Source: Brevundimonas subvibrioides
Lineage (GTDB): Bacteria; Pseudomonadota; Alphaproteobacteria; Caulobacterales; Caulobacteraceae
NCBI RefSeq assembly: GCF_027271155.1
Contig: NZ_CP114542.1
Location: 744,001 to 808,000 of the forward strand
Direction: 5' to 3'
Length of the DNA stretch: 64,000 bases
This document shows positions 23,459 to 33,125 of this stretch, piece after piece (position 1 is the stretch's first letter; every line of letters begins with the position of its first letter). The position numbers and the translations under genes were made by a program. A model generated the notes under the pieces. The model did no database searches, had not been told where the DNA came from, and saw only the letters and a list, made by a program, of their open reading frames with translations.

Positions 23459-24850
23459 TTGTCCCAGTCCTTTCCGATCCCGTCGCCGGCCGACTGGCGT
23501 GCGGAGGCTGAGAAGGCGCTGAAAGGGCGGCCGATCGAGGGACTGGTCCATCTGGACGCCGACCACCTGACCACGCGGCCCCTGTATGGCCGTGCCAATG
23601 CGACCGACGCCGTGTTCGCGCCCCGGGCATCGGACGCCGATGGTCGGGCCTGGGACCTGCGGACTCTGGTCGAGGGTGACGATCCTGACGCGGTCAACGC
23701 GGCGGTGCTGGCCGATCTGGAAGGCGGGGCGGCGTCGGTCATCCTGTCGGGCGCGGTGCTGGCGGACTCCGGGCCGCTGGGCCGGACGCTGGCGGGCGTG
23801 GCGATGGAGCTGGCGCCGGTCGGGCTGGATGCCGGGATCGACGGACCGGATGCGGCCAATGCCCTGGCGGTCGTGGCCAAGGGCGCGCCCCGGGCCAGGC
23901 TGATGTTCCATATGGACCCCCTGAGCGCCTACGCGATGGCGGGTGGATCGCCCAACCCGATCGAGGCGCATATCGGCCTGGCGGCGAATACCGCGGCGCG
24001 GCATGCCGGGGCCTATCCGGATGCGACCTTCTTTCTGGCCACCGGCCGGGTGGCCCATGAGGCGGGTGGATCGGCGGGGCAGGAACTGGGCTTCGCCGCT
24101 GCGGCCGCCGCGACCTGTCTGAAGGCGGCGGTCGAGGCCGGGCTGCCGATCGAGCGGGCGCTGGCGGGCACGGTTCTGGGGATCAGCGTCGATGCGGACT
24201 ATTTCGACAGTCTGGCCAGGGTGCGCGCGCTGCGCCTGATCTGGCGGTCGATCAGCCGTGCGTTCGGGTCCGAGACTCCGGCCCGGATCGAGGCGCGGTC
24301 GTCGCGGCGGATGCTGGCGGCGAAGGATCCCTGGCCGAACCTGCTGCGGCTGACGGCGGCGGGGTTCGCAGGCGCGGTCGGCGGGGCCGACGCGGTGGTT
24401 CTGGACGGGTTCAGCCGGGCGGTCGGACGGCCCGATGCCTTCGCACGGCGGGCGGCCCGCAATACCCAGCTGATCCTGATGGAAGAAGCGCACATCGGCC
24501 GCGTCGCCGATCCGGCGGCGGGGTCATGGTATCTGGATCACCGCACGCGAGACCTGGCCGAGGCGGGCTGGACCGAGTTCCAGCGCATCGAACGGGAAGG
24601 GGGCCTCGTCGCCTCCCTGCGCGGCGGGGCATTTCAGCAGCGGGTCGCGGCGTCGCGGGCAGCGGGCAAGGCGCGTCTGGCCGAGGGCGATGGCCAGATG
24701 GTCGGGGTGACGAAATTCGTGGATGCAGAGGCGCGGCCGGTCGCGGTCGAGGATGGGGCGTCGCCCCCTGTGCATGGCAACGACGATCGGTGCCCGCCCC
24801 TCTCGCCGCTGCGCTGGGCCGAGGCGTTCGAGCGGGGAGAAGCGGCATGA
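23459..24850 (+). CDS. mutA: MutA, methylmalonyl-CoA mutase small subunit (short form)
   Basis: This 463-residue protein has the mutase TIM-barrel signatures ([50 protein letters not shown]). It starts at TTG, six bases behind a perfect GGAGG. In the heterodimeric enzyme the small subunit supports the catalytic large one in turning methylmalonyl-CoA into succinyl-CoA. The C-terminal degenerate cobalamin-binding domain of the roughly 640-residue small subunits is absent: the protein stops after the barrel. It overlaps mutB by four bases. Confidence 0.9.
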   Translation: MSQSFPIPSPADWRAEAEKALKGRPIEGLVHLDADHLTTRPLYGRANATDAVFAPRASDADGRAWDLRTLVEGDDPDAVNAAVLADLEGGAASVILSGAVLADSGPLGRTLAGVAMELAPVGLDAGIDGPDAANALAVVAKGAPRARLMFHMDPLSAYAMAGGSPNPIEAHIGLAANTAARHAGAYPDATFFLATGRVAHEAGGSAGQELGFAAAAAATCLKAAVEAGLPIERALAGTVLGISVDADYFDSLARVRALRLIWRSISRAFGSETPARIEARSSRRMLAAKDPWPNLLRLTAAGFAGAVGGADAVVLDGFSRAVGRPDAFARRAARNTQLILMEEAHIGRVADPAAGSWYLDHRTRDLAEAGWTEFQRIEREGGLVASLRGGAFQQRVAASRAAGKARLAEGDGQMVGVTKFVDAEARPVAVEDGASPPVHGNDDRCPPLSPLRWAEAFERGEAA

Positions 24851-26991
24851 GCATGCCCGATTTCACCAGGGCTGCGCTGGACCTGTCGCCCCTCGGCGGC
24901 GCTCTCGACCGCGCGCCCATCCGCACCCCCGAAGGCATCGAGATCGCCCCCGCCTATGATGCCGCCGCCATCGCCGACCTGAGCTTCACCGACGGCCTGC
25001 CGGGGTTCGCGCCGTTCGTGCGCGGGCCCTATCCGACCATGTATGCGTCCAATCCGTGGACCATCCGCCAGTACGCCGGCTTCTCCACCGCCGAGGCTTC
25101 GAACGCCTTCTATCGACGGAATCTGGCGGCCGGGCAGAAGGGTCTGTCGATCGCCTTCGATCTGGCCACGCACCGGGGATATGATTCCGACCATCCGAGG
25201 GTGGCCGGCGATGTCGGCATGGCGGGGGTGGCCATCGATTCCATCCTGGACATGCGGACCCTGTTCGACGGCATTCCGCTGGACCAGATGTCGGTGTCGA
25301 TGACCATGAACGGCGCGGTCCTGCCGATCCTGGCCCTCTATGTCGTGGCGGCCGAGGAGCAGGGCGTCGCCCACGCGGCCCTGACCGGGACCATCCAGAA
25401 CGACATCCTGAAGGAGTTCATGGTCCGGAACACCTACATCTATCCGCCTGGGCCCTCGATGCGGATCATCGCCGACATCTTCGCCTGGACGGCGCAGGAG
25501 ACGCCGAAGTTCAACTCCATCTCCATCAGCGGCTATCATATGCAGGAGGCGGGAGCCTCTGCCGATCTGGAGCTGGCCTACACCCTGTCCGACGGGCTGG
25601 AATACATCCGCGCCGGGGTGGCGGCCGGCATGGACGTGGACCGTTTCGCGCCGCGACTGAGCTTCTTCTGGGCCATCGGCATGGACTACTTCATGGAGGT
25701 GGCCAAGCTGCGCGCCGGCCGCCTGCTCTGGGCCGAGGCGGTCCAGGCAGAGTTCGCCCCGAAGGATCCACGCAGCCTGTCGCTGCGCGCCCACTGCCAG
25801 ACCTCGGGCTGGTCGCTGGCGGCGCAGGACGTGTTCAACAACGTGCCCCGGACGATGATCGAGGCCATGGCGGCGGCGGGCGGTCAGACCCAGTCGCTGC
25901 ATACCAATTCGCTGGACGAGGCCCTGGCCCTGCCGACGGATTTCTCGGCCCGGATCGCGCGCAACACCCAGCTGCTGCTGCAGCTGGAGACGGGATCGAC
26001 GAAGGTCATCGACCCCTGGGGCGGCAGTTTCTTCGTCGAACGGCTCACACACGAATTGGCCGAACGGGCGCGGGCGCACATGGCCGAGGTGCGCGAACTG
26101 GGCGGGATGGCGGCGGCGATCGAGGCCGGACTGCCCAAGCTGCGGATCGAGGAAGCGGCGGCCCGGACCCAGGCGCGGATCGACACGGGCCAGCAGACGG
26201 TGGTCGGCGTGAATCGCTATCTGAACGACACGCCCGACGACATCCCGGTGCTGAAGGTCGACACCGCAGCGGTGCTGGCGGCCCAGATCGAGAAACTGAA
26301 ACGTCTGCGGGCCGAACGGGACGAGGCTGCGGTGCAGGCCGCTCTCACCGCCCTGACCGAAGGGGCGAAGGGGTCCGGGAACCTGCTGGAACTCTGTGTC
26401 CGCGCCGGGCGCGCCCATGCCACGGTCGGCGAGATGTCGGACGCGCTGGAGGCTGCTTTCGGACGTCATGTCGCGACGGTGAAGACGGTGTCGGGCGTCT
26501 ATGCCCGGGAGGCCGGGACCGATCCCAGGATCAGCCGCGCCCGCGACATGGTCGCCGCCTTCGTCGAGAACGACGGGGGACCGCCGCGTATCCTGATCGC
26601 CAAACTGGGTCAGGACGGTCACGACAGGGGACAGAAGGTCGTCGCGACCGCCTATGGCGACCTGGGCCTCGACGCCGTGGCGGGACCCCTGTTCCAGACC
26701 CCGGCGGAGGCCGCTCGGGACGCGGTCGCGAACAACGTCCATGTGGTCGGGGCATCCTCGCTGGCGGCCGGTCATCTGACGCTGGTGCCCGCGCTGAAGG
26801 CCGAGCTGGAGAAGCTGGGGCGGCCGGACATCATGATCACCGTGGGCGGCGTCATCCCGCCGGGCGATGTCCAGACCCTGCTCGATCTGGGGGCGGCGGC
26901 CGTCTATCCGCCCGGCTCGGTCATCGCCGATACAGCCATCGACCTGATCGAGAAGCTGAACCAGCGGCTGGGATACGCCCAGAAGGGATGA
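24847..26991 (+). CDS. mutB: MutB, methylmalonyl-CoA mutase large, B12-binding subunit
   Basis: This 714-residue catalytic subunit has [26 protein letters not shown] and [18 protein letters not shown] in the barrel. The C-terminal cobalamin domain has DGHDRG, whose His592 is the lower axial ligand of cobalt, followed by [11 protein letters not shown] and VGGVIPPGD. It interconverts (R)-methylmalonyl-CoA and succinyl-CoA in propionate, valine and odd-chain fatty-acid breakdown. The start is in the ATGA overlap with mutA. The protective GTPase MeaB is not in the window. Confidence 0.96.
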   Translation: MSMPDFTRAALDLSPLGGALDRAPIRTPEGIEIAPAYDAAAIADLSFTDGLPGFAPFVRGPYPTMYASNPWTIRQYAGFSTAEASNAFYRRNLAAGQKGLSIAFDLATHRGYDSDHPRVAGDVGMAGVAIDSILDMRTLFDGIPLDQMSVSMTMNGAVLPILALYVVAAEEQGVAHAALTGTIQNDILKEFMVRNTYIYPPGPSMRIIADIFAWTAQETPKFNSISISGYHMQEAGASADLELAYTLSDGLEYIRAGVAAGMDVDRFAPRLSFFWAIGMDYFMEVAKLRAGRLLWAEAVQAEFAPKDPRSLSLRAHCQTSGWSLAAQDVFNNVPRTMIEAMAAAGGQTQSLHTNSLDEALALPTDFSARIARNTQLLLQLETGSTKVIDPWGGSFFVERLTHELAERARAHMAEVRELGGMAAAIEAGLPKLRIEEAAARTQARIDTGQQTVVGVNRYLNDTPDDIPVLKVDTAAVLAAQIEKLKRLRAERDEAAVQAALTALTEGAKGSGNLLELCVRAGRAHATVGEMSDALEAAFGRHVATVKTVSGVYAREAGTDPRISRARDMVAAFVENDGGPPRILIAKLGQDGHDRGQKVVATAYGDLGLDAVAGPLFQTPAEAARDAVANNVHVVGASSLAAGHLTLVPALKAELEKLGRPDIMITVGGVIPPGDVQTLLDLGAAAVYPPGSVIADTAIDLIEKLNQRLGYAQKG

Positions 26992-26997
26992 GGCCCG

Positions 26998-27405
26998 TCA
27001 GGGACGCTGGCGCGACGGCAGGGCCTCGATCTCCGCCTCGGTCAGCTTGCGGTCGATCCGCGCGCGGCAGGGAACGTCGGTCACTCCGGGACTGCCTGCG
27101 GTATACAGCCGAACGGTGTCGCCGACGCATACCCGATCCGAGCCGCCGAAATCCTGCGAGAGCCCCAGGGTTACGGCATAACCGATATCGAGACAGCCGC
27201 CGGACGAGAGCCGATAGACGTCACGGTTCAGCACGCGGATATACAGGCTCCGGGCGTCGCCCTCGCGAAAATTCGTGACCTGAGACTGGTCGAAGCACTG
27301 ACGCGGCCGGGTCTGTCGGGCGACTTCGGCCTCCGGATGGACGGGCGCGGTCGGCGCGCAGGCGGCGACGGCGGCAAGGCACAGAAGGACGGCGGAACGG
27401 CGCAT
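26998..27405 (-). CDS. small lipoprotein, DUF6491-like
   Basis: This 135-residue protein has a short signal peptide and the lipobox AAC (MRRSAVLLCLAAVAACAP), so it is a predicted lipoprotein. Four cysteines in the mature part (CFDQ, GGCLDIG, RVCVG, VPCRA) probably form two disulphides. The NFREGDARSLYIRVL and later blocks recall the DUF6491 family of Caulobacterales and sphingomonads, of unknown role; that match is from memory. It lies 21 bases after mnmC on the same strand and converges on mutB. Confidence 0.65.
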   Translation of the reverse strand: MRRSAVLLCLAAVAACAPTAPVHPEAEVARQTRPRQCFDQSQVTNFREGDARSLYIRVLNRDVYRLSSGGCLDIGYAVTLGLSQDFGGSDRVCVGDTVRLYTAGSPGVTDVPCRARIDRKLTEAEIEALPSRQRP

Positions 27406-27426
27406 CGGAGGATCTCCCGTGAGAGA

Positions 27427-29205
27427 TCAATCATCCTGGCAAGCGGGGGGTTCCACAAGAGCCTGAAGCGAAGCGCGCGTGAGCGCGATACGGTTCGCGA
27501 TATCGGCGGGCAAGGGCGACGGACGGCCGAGGGCCCGGGCGACGAGATGCTCGGCCAGCAGGGGGGCCAGGCAGAAGCCGCGTGAGCCGAGCCCACCCAG
27601 AACGAACAGGCCGGTCTGATCCGGCACGACTCCACAGACCGGAAGGCGATCGCGCGTCGTGGCCCGGATGGCGGCCCGAGACGTGACGGTGGCCGGATCG
27701 ACACCGGCCGCCAGGTCCGGGAAGCGCGCGGCCAGTGTGGCGAGGTTGCGGATCGTGTCGGCAGCGCGAACTTCGGTCGTCGTCTCCCCCCGGTCGTGGG
27801 TCGCCCCGAACAGAAAGCCGTCGCGGGTCGGTGCGACATAGCCGCCCCAGGCCGTGGCCAGGGGCCGCGGGTGAAGGACCCAGTCGGCCTGACCCCGGAC
27901 GGGCGAGAGCGTTACGTCCTGCATCAGGTCGGCATTGCCCGCGCCCGCGCACAGGATGACGGTTCCGACTTCCGCCAGGGTCTGGCCCGCGGCATCCAGA
28001 AGCGCCCAGCCTGAGCCGCTCGGGACGATCGAGGACACTTCTCCTGGCTTTACCTCCGCCCGGCCCAGCCAGTGGTCGAGGATCGCAGCAGGGGCGACGG
28101 TCAGGGCATCGCGCATGACCAGATCTCCCTGATCGTCCAGCCACATCGCGCCGGGCCCCCAGATCGGCTGGCCCGCGATCCGGGCAAATCGCGCCCGGTC
28201 ACGCTCGCTGCCCGGCTTCTGCACCACGCCATGGGCCAGGACGGCGTCCGGCGTGTCTCGATAGAGGGCCGCTGCCCGCTCCAGCGCCTGGGCGAACAGG
28301 GCCGCGATGGTCCCGTCGCCGAGATCGAACCGGGGGGTGACCAGGGCGGCCGGAAATCCGGACGCGCCGTGGCCGGGCCCGGACGATTCGTAAACCGCCG
28401 CCGGCACGCCTTGCGCGGCCAGGGCGCGGGCGACCGAGGCTCCCGCGATGCCCGCACCTACGATGGCGATGGACGTCGGGGCGGGGTCAGCCAGGTCTTG
28501 CCCCACGCGTCTGGCCTCCAGCCGTTGGCGCTTGCGACCATGGCCCGGCATCTTCTCGACGACGAAACCGCGCTCGGACAGGCGACGGCGAACGTCGCCC
28601 GCTACCGTGAAGGTCGCGATCCTGGCGTCCGGGGCAGAGCGCGCCGAGATCGCGTCCATGACGGCTTCCGACCACATGTCGGGATTGGTTGCGGGGCTGA
28701 AGCCGTCGAGGAACCAGGCGTCGGCCCGGCCCGACCATTGTGCCAGGGCCCGTTCGACGGGTCCCACGGCCAGATCCAGGGTGGCGGCGAAGCCAGGCAG
28801 GTCGATCCTGTGAAACCCCGGAGTGGAGGCGGGCCAGCCCGACAGCAGGGCCTCGGCTGCGGATGCCACCTCCGGCCAGTGTGACAGGGCCCGGCTCGCT
28901 TCCCCTGGCGCCAGGGGAAAGCCCTCCACCGAGAACAGGCTGAGCCGCTGGCCGGGGGTCCGGGTCCGCTGCCACAGGTCGAGCACGGCGACGATGTTCA
29001 GGCCTGTGCCGAAGCCGAGCTCCGCAATGGTGAAATGCGGTCGATCCTTCCAGGCGTCCGGCAGGCCGCACCCCTGCAGAAAGACGGCCCGGGACTCGGC
29101 CAGTCCATCTTCGGCGGAAAAGTAGACATCGTCGAACCGGCCCGAGCGCGGTTCGTCCGCCTCGGTCCAGACCAGCTGCGGATCACGATCGGCGGGGACA
29201 CTCAT
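27427..29205 (-). CDS. mnmC: MnmC, bifunctional tRNA mnm5s2U34 modification enzyme
   Basis: This 592-residue fusion has an N-terminal MnmD methyltransferase (about 1-235; ELGFGTGLN for SAM, WFLDGFSPATNPDMW). The C-terminal half is an FAD oxidase (about 245-592; IVGAGIAGASVARALA, GASGFPAALVTPRFDLGD, GLGSRGFCLAPLLAE). The oxidase removes the carboxymethyl group from cmnm5U34 and the methylase makes mnm5U34, at the wobble base of tRNAs for Lys, Glu and Gln. A terminator for the lipoprotein gene upstream separates the two transcripts. Confidence 0.94.
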   Translation of the reverse strand: MSVPADRDPQLVWTEADEPRSGRFDDVYFSAEDGLAESRAVFLQGCGLPDAWKDRPHFTIAELGFGTGLNIVAVLDLWQRTRTPGQRLSLFSVEGFPLAPGEASRALSHWPEVASAAEALLSGWPASTPGFHRIDLPGFAATLDLAVGPVERALAQWSGRADAWFLDGFSPATNPDMWSEAVMDAISARSAPDARIATFTVAGDVRRRLSERGFVVEKMPGHGRKRQRLEARRVGQDLADPAPTSIAIVGAGIAGASVARALAAQGVPAAVYESSGPGHGASGFPAALVTPRFDLGDGTIAALFAQALERAAALYRDTPDAVLAHGVVQKPGSERDRARFARIAGQPIWGPGAMWLDDQGDLVMRDALTVAPAAILDHWLGRAEVKPGEVSSIVPSGSGWALLDAAGQTLAEVGTVILCAGAGNADLMQDVTLSPVRGQADWVLHPRPLATAWGGYVAPTRDGFLFGATHDRGETTTEVRAADTIRNLATLAARFPDLAAGVDPATVTSRAAIRATTRDRLPVCGVVPDQTGLFVLGGLGSRGFCLAPLLAEHLVARALGRPSPLPADIANRIALTRASLQALVEPPACQDD

Positions 29206-29235
29206 TGGCGCGGCTTAGCCGTTGAGGCCCGAATC

Positions 29236-29262
29236 AAAAAGGGGTCGCCCGTAGGCGACCCC
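29236..29262 (-). terminator. rho-independent terminator after the alanine-rich lipoprotein
   Basis: Read on the minus strand, a nine-base stem GGGGTCGCC/GGCGACCCC (29241-29249 with 29254-29262) is followed by five T. It lies 49 bases after the stop of the gene at 29312-29605 and before the mnmC start. Confidence 0.9.
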
Positions 29263-29311
29263 TCCTGCCGACAGGGATGAGCCTGTCAGCGTCTTCAAAG
29301 ACCAGAAGGTC

Positions 29312-29605
29312 TTAGTGGGCGCCGGGGGCCTTCTCGGCGGTCGGAGCCATCGCAGCGTCGGCGGCCGGAGCCGGAGCCATGGCGGCGTCGGCAGCGGGAG
29401 CCGTGGCCGCAGCGTCGGTGGCGGCGCCGGCAGCGGCGGCGGCATCGGTGGCGGCAGCGTCGGCGGTCGCGGCGGCGTCCGTCGCAGTATCGGCAGCGGC
29501 GGTCGCGTCAGCGGCAGCGGCGTCAGCCTTGTCTTCAGCGGCGGGTTGGCAGGCGGCCAGGGCCAGAGCGGCGGCCGAGGCGGCTATCAGGGCAACGATG
29601 CGCAT
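29312..29605 (-). CDS. alanine-rich small lipoprotein
   Basis: This 97-residue predicted lipoprotein has a signal with lipobox AAC (ALALAACQPAAEDK). The mature part is almost only Ala, Asp, Thr and Pro: runs of ATDAAA and ADAAA, then two AMAP units (ADAAMAPAPAADAAMAP). It looks extended and acidic. The segment right after the lipidated cysteine (CQPAAEDK) matches that of the gene at 29792-30061, so the two are paralogues. Function unknown; a spacer or cell-envelope filler is possible. A clear terminator follows. Confidence 0.7.
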   Translation of the reverse strand: MRIVALIAASAAALALAACQPAAEDKADAAAADATAAADTATDAAATADAAATDAAAAAGAATDAAATAPAADAAMAPAPAADAAMAPTAEKAPGAH

Positions 29606-29749
29606 TGGAGATTTCCTTCCCTAGGGTTTTTGCGAGTTTTTGGACCTCGCTGCATCGGAGATAACGGGATCGTGAGCGAAACCGCAAGGGAATTCCTCAC
29701 GCGTTCGTGATGCGCCGTGGGCGGGAAGATGCGGCGTGACGTCGCGTTC

Positions 29750-29784
29750 ACAGACCGGCCCGGAAGGGGCCCGGACCGGTCTGT
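29750..29784 (-). terminator. hairpin after the AMAP-repeat lipoprotein
   Basis: Nine-base arms ACAGACCGG (29750-29758) and CCGGTCTGT (29776-29784) can pair and lie seven bases after the stop codon of the gene at 29792-30061. There is no T-run, so termination may be partial. Confidence 0.4.
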
Positions 29785-29791
29785 CGCAGGG

Positions 29792-30061
29792 TCAGGCGGC
29801 GGGCCTGGACGGTGCCATGGCGCCCTCTGCGGCCGGGGCCATCTTGTCGGCTTCCGGAGCCATTGCGCCTTCGGCGGGGGCCATGGCGCTATCAGCAGCG
29901 GGGGCCATGGCACCGTCGGCGGCAGGAGCCATGGCGTCGGCGGCCGGGGCCATCGCGCCCTCGGTCGATTCGGTTTTCTCTTCGGCGGCGGGCTGGCAGG
30001 CGGACAGGGCGAGCGCGGCGGTGCCGGCGCAGGCGACGGCGATCAGAGTGCGGATGGACAT
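29792..30061 (-). CDS. AMAP-repeat small lipoprotein
   Basis: This 89-residue predicted lipoprotein has the lipobox SAC (ALALSACQPAAEEK). The mature part is seven near-copies of a seven- or eight-residue unit built on AMAP followed by Ala/Glu and Asp/Gly (GAMAPAAD, SAMAPAEG, KMAPAAEG). It is a paralogue of the alanine-rich lipoprotein next door (CQPAAE-x-K in both). Such short repeats change copy number easily. It lies between that gene and motA; no function is known. Confidence 0.7.
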   Translation of the reverse strand: MSIRTLIAVACAGTAALALSACQPAAEEKTESTEGAMAPAADAMAPAADGAMAPAADSAMAPAEGAMAPEADKMAPAAEGAMAPSRPAA

Positions 30062-30184
30062 GGGAAACCCCTCTCGGTTGAGACGTCGATGCAGGGATGC
30101 ATCGGCGATGCCCGGGCTTACGCCCGGTCCTGGAGGTCGGTTACACGGGCCCCTGATCGCCGCGTGACGATCCGGCGCTGACGA

Positions 30185-31054
30185 TCAGGCCTCGGTCGGG
30201 GCGGCCGACAGGGACTCTTCCATTTCCGCGAAGGAGGGCTGGGCGCTGGACGGGATGTCGCCGCGACCGATCTCGACCGAGATCTGGGCCGCATTGCCGT
30301 GCAGGTGGGCGACCAGGACGGACTGGATGATCTTGTAGAAGGCGCATTCCTCGTCGACGATCGCCTGCAGCCGTGCCGCCAGAGGTCCGACGAGGCCATA
30401 GGCCAGGAACACGCCCATGAAGGTGCCGACCAGGGCGCCGCCGATCATGCCGCCCAGAATCTCGGGCGGCTCGGTGATCGAGCCCATGGTCTTGATGACG
30501 CCGAGCACGGCGGCCACGATGCCGAGGGCCGGAAGGGCGTCGGCCATGGCCTGCAGGGCATGGGGAGCGGCGGCGGCCTCGTGGTGGTGCTTCTCCAGCT
30601 GCTTTTCCATGGCGTCCTCGATCTGGTGAGGATCCTCCAGGTTCATCGTCATCATCCGCAGGGTGTCGCAGATGAAATCGGTGGCGAAATGGTCCTTCAG
30701 CACCTTGGGGTATTTCTGGAAGATGGTGCTCTCGCCCGGCTTTTCGATATGGCTTTCCAGGGCGATGACGCCCTTGGATTTCATCGTCTTGGTCAGGGCG
30801 AACAGCAGGGACAGCAGGTCCTTGTAATCCTGCTTCTTCCATTTGGGCCCCGCGAAGGCCTTGCCGAGACCGCCCATGGCTGACTTCAGCACACCGACGG
30901 AATTCGAGATCAGGAAGGCCGCGACGGCCGAGCCGCCGATCGCCATCAGTTCGTGCGGCGCCGCATGGATGATCACGTCGAACTTGCCGCCCGCGAGGGC
31001 GTAGCTGCCGAACACCATGCCGAACAGCATGAGGATGCCGATGATCTGAAACAT
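30185..31054 (-). CDS. motA: MotA, flagellar motor stator protein
   Basis: This 289-residue inner-membrane protein has four membrane segments (FQIIGILMLFGMVFGSYALAG; AIGGSAVAAFLISNS; ALPALGIVAAVLGVIKTM; GGALVGTFMGVFLAYGLVGPLA). The third and fourth carry the family's conserved prolines and glycines. Between the second and third lies the large cytoplasmic loop that contacts FliG. With MotB, which is not in the window, it conducts protons and drives flagellar rotation. I take the ATG at 31054, which gives the usual MFQIIG start; a start ten codons earlier is possible. Confidence 0.95.
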   Translation of the reverse strand: MFQIIGILMLFGMVFGSYALAGGKFDVIIHAAPHELMAIGGSAVAAFLISNSVGVLKSAMGGLGKAFAGPKWKKQDYKDLLSLLFALTKTMKSKGVIALESHIEKPGESTIFQKYPKVLKDHFATDFICDTLRMMTMNLEDPHQIEDAMEKQLEKHHHEAAAAPHALQAMADALPALGIVAAVLGVIKTMGSITEPPEILGGMIGGALVGTFMGVFLAYGLVGPLAARLQAIVDEECAFYKIIQSVLVAHLHGNAAQISVEIGRGDIPSSAQPSFAEMEESLSAAPTEA

Positions 31055-31117
31055 GAGTTGGTCCGCGCCCGATAGGAGCGTCAACCATGGCGTTTAATGC
31101 TTAACGTCGCCTTGCTT

Positions 31118-32950
31118 CTAGAGCCGGGTCGCGCCGCTTTGTATCGCCTCGTACCCCTCGGCGGTCAGCTTCTGGTAGCCGGACTTGCCGCCGCGCACAT
31201 AGACCTGGCCCGGCAGGGCGGGGTCGAAGCCGTCGGCAACCAGATCGACCTTGCGATACTTGAAGGTGCCGGTCGTCTCCAAAGATTTGGCGATGCGTAC
31301 GAACACGGGCTGGGCATAGGGCGGCAATTGCTCGGCGACATAGGCCCCGAAGTCCCTGGCCACGAACTTGCCCTCGGGGATCACGGTGACCATGCCGGCC
31401 TTGCCTTCGGCCCCCGGCACGGGAACGCCATAGGCGATGACTTCCTTGACGCCGGGCGCGTCGGTCAGGCGCTGTTCGACCTCGGCGGTGGAGACGTTCT
31501 CGCCCTTCCAGCGGAAGGTGTCGCCGATCCGGTCCACGAAATAGAAATAGCCCTCGGCATCCTGGCGCATCAGGTCGCCGGTCCGGAACCAGCGGTCGCC
31601 GCGCGTGAAGACGTCGGTCAGGATCTTCTTTTCCGAAGCGGCCTTGTCAGCATAGCCGGAAAAGTCGTGGCGCACGTCGTCCCCGATCGCGCCGATTGCC
31701 TCGCCGATCTCGCCCACGCGGGCTTCCTGGCAGGAGCCGCTCGGCAGACGCACCGGTTCTTCGGTATCGATGTCGAAGGCCACCAGCCGGATGTTGATCT
31801 GTTTCTTCAGGAACCGGGGCACGCGACCGATGGCACCCGCCTTGCCGTCGAAGTTGAACAGCGAGACGTTGCCCTCGGTGGAGCCGTAGAACTCCAGAAT
31901 CTTTGGAATCGCAAAACGCGACTGGAAATCGGTCCAGACGTCGGGGCGCAGGCCGTTACCGAAGGCGAGGCGCAGCTTGTGCCCGCGTTCGCCTTCCTGC
32001 TCGGGGCAGTTCACCAGATACCGGCACAGCTCGCCGATGTAGACGAACAGGGTCGCGCCCGTGGCGTTGACGTCCTTCCAGAAGCTGGAGGCCGAGAACC
32101 GGCGCCGCAGGATCAGTCTCCCGCCATTCAGGAGGGCCGGGCCGATGCCCACCAGCCCGCCGGTCGAGTGGTAGAGAGGCAGGACGTTGAAGACCCGGTC
32201 CTCGGCCGTCGCGGCGGTCGCGCCGGCGAAGGCGCGCATATAGGTGCGGGCCCGCGCGTGATGGATGCGCGCGGCCTTCGGCATGCCGGTGGTGCCGGAG
32301 GTGTAGATGTACAGGGCCGTGTCACGGTTGGTCAGGCCGTCGCGAACCGACTTCTGGGGCCGCACCGACGAGCCGCTGCGGACCGGATTGTCCAGGCCGC
32401 GCCGTTCGGACACCTCGTCGGCGTCCTGCAGGCCCAGAACCCACAGCATCATGGTGCGGGTGACGAAGGGGCGGGCCTCCTCGCAGCGCCGCCAGGTCTC
32501 CTCGTCGGCCACCACCTGGGCGACGCCGGCGATGTTCAGGCAGTGGGCCAAGGCCTGGCCGGTCAGGTTGGTGTTGATCAGGGCCGTGGCCACGCCGACC
32601 TTGGCGAAGCCCATCCAGGCGGCGATGTATTCCGCCCGGTTCGACATCACCAGGCCGACGACGTCGGACCGGCGCAGACCCCGGTTTCGGGCCCAGTGGC
32701 CATAGCGGTTCGCCATGGCGTCCAGCTCGCGATAGGTCAGCGTGCGGGTTTCGTCCTCCAGGGCGATATTGTCGCCGAACCTGTCGACGGCCTCCTCGAA
32801 GTCGTCGCAGATCAGGACGTCGCTATCGAGGGCGATGGGCTTGATGCGTTGAAGCAGCCGACGCAGACCGGCCGCGAACGTCAGGTCGCGTCGGATATTT
32901 GCCGCTAGCCCCATGGTCGGCATCGCTCCGTGTTCGTGCGCAAGGTTCAA
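31118..32950 (-). CDS. long-chain acyl-CoA synthetase, FATP-like
   Basis: This 610-residue adenylate-forming enzyme has the ATP motif YIYTSGTTGMPKAA near residues 215-228, LPLYHSTGGLVG, EFYGSTEGN and the hinge/adenylate block GDLMRQDAEGYFYFVDRIGDTFRWKGENVS. The last two resemble fatty-acid-transport-protein-type very-long-chain synthetases more than FadD. It would activate long-chain or unusual fatty acids with CoA. An alternative start at Met10 or Met13 is possible. It stands as a single gene downstream of motA's promoter side. Confidence 0.87.
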   Translation of the reverse strand: MNLAHEHGAMPTMGLAANIRRDLTFAAGLRRLLQRIKPIALDSDVLICDDFEEAVDRFGDNIALEDETRTLTYRELDAMANRYGHWARNRGLRRSDVVGLVMSNRAEYIAAWMGFAKVGVATALINTNLTGQALAHCLNIAGVAQVVADEETWRRCEEARPFVTRTMMLWVLGLQDADEVSERRGLDNPVRSGSSVRPQKSVRDGLTNRDTALYIYTSGTTGMPKAARIHHARARTYMRAFAGATAATAEDRVFNVLPLYHSTGGLVGIGPALLNGGRLILRRRFSASSFWKDVNATGATLFVYIGELCRYLVNCPEQEGERGHKLRLAFGNGLRPDVWTDFQSRFAIPKILEFYGSTEGNVSLFNFDGKAGAIGRVPRFLKKQINIRLVAFDIDTEEPVRLPSGSCQEARVGEIGEAIGAIGDDVRHDFSGYADKAASEKKILTDVFTRGDRWFRTGDLMRQDAEGYFYFVDRIGDTFRWKGENVSTAEVEQRLTDAPGVKEVIAYGVPVPGAEGKAGMVTVIPEGKFVARDFGAYVAEQLPPYAQPVFVRIAKSLETTGTFKYRKVDLVADGFDPALPGQVYVRGGKSGYQKLTAEGYEAIQSGATRL

Positions 32951-33093
32951 CGAACGTGATGGACAAGGGGCGGGTCCGGGTCAACCGGCAGGGGAATCTG
33001 TAACGGTGGACGTTGACGTTTCCGGCCCGGTCGTGGCGCCGCTGCATGGGTCACGTCGCGGAAAGGGATGATATCCGTCGCCGTTTCCGTATC

Positions 33094-33119
33094 CCCCCGG
33101 TTTTCGCCGGGGGCTTTTT
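33094..33119 (+). terminator. orphan plus-strand terminator
   Basis: A seven-base stem CCCCCGG/CCGGGGG with a six-base loop is followed by C and five T. No plus-strand gene ends here: the flanking genes both read on the minus strand. It may end a small RNA transcribed from within about 32950-33093; on the minus strand it has no T-run. Confidence 0.7.
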
Positions 33120-33125
33120 GCGGCC

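Noticed and set aside
29798..29970. Regular repeats that might be a CRISPR array
   Set aside because: The repeat is in frame and codes for AMAP units of a lipoprotein; there are no spacers and no cas genes.
33013..33047. TTGACG followed by GCTGCAT as a promoter for a small RNA
   Set aside because: The gap of 22 bases is too long for a normal -35/-10 pair, so only the terminator is reported.
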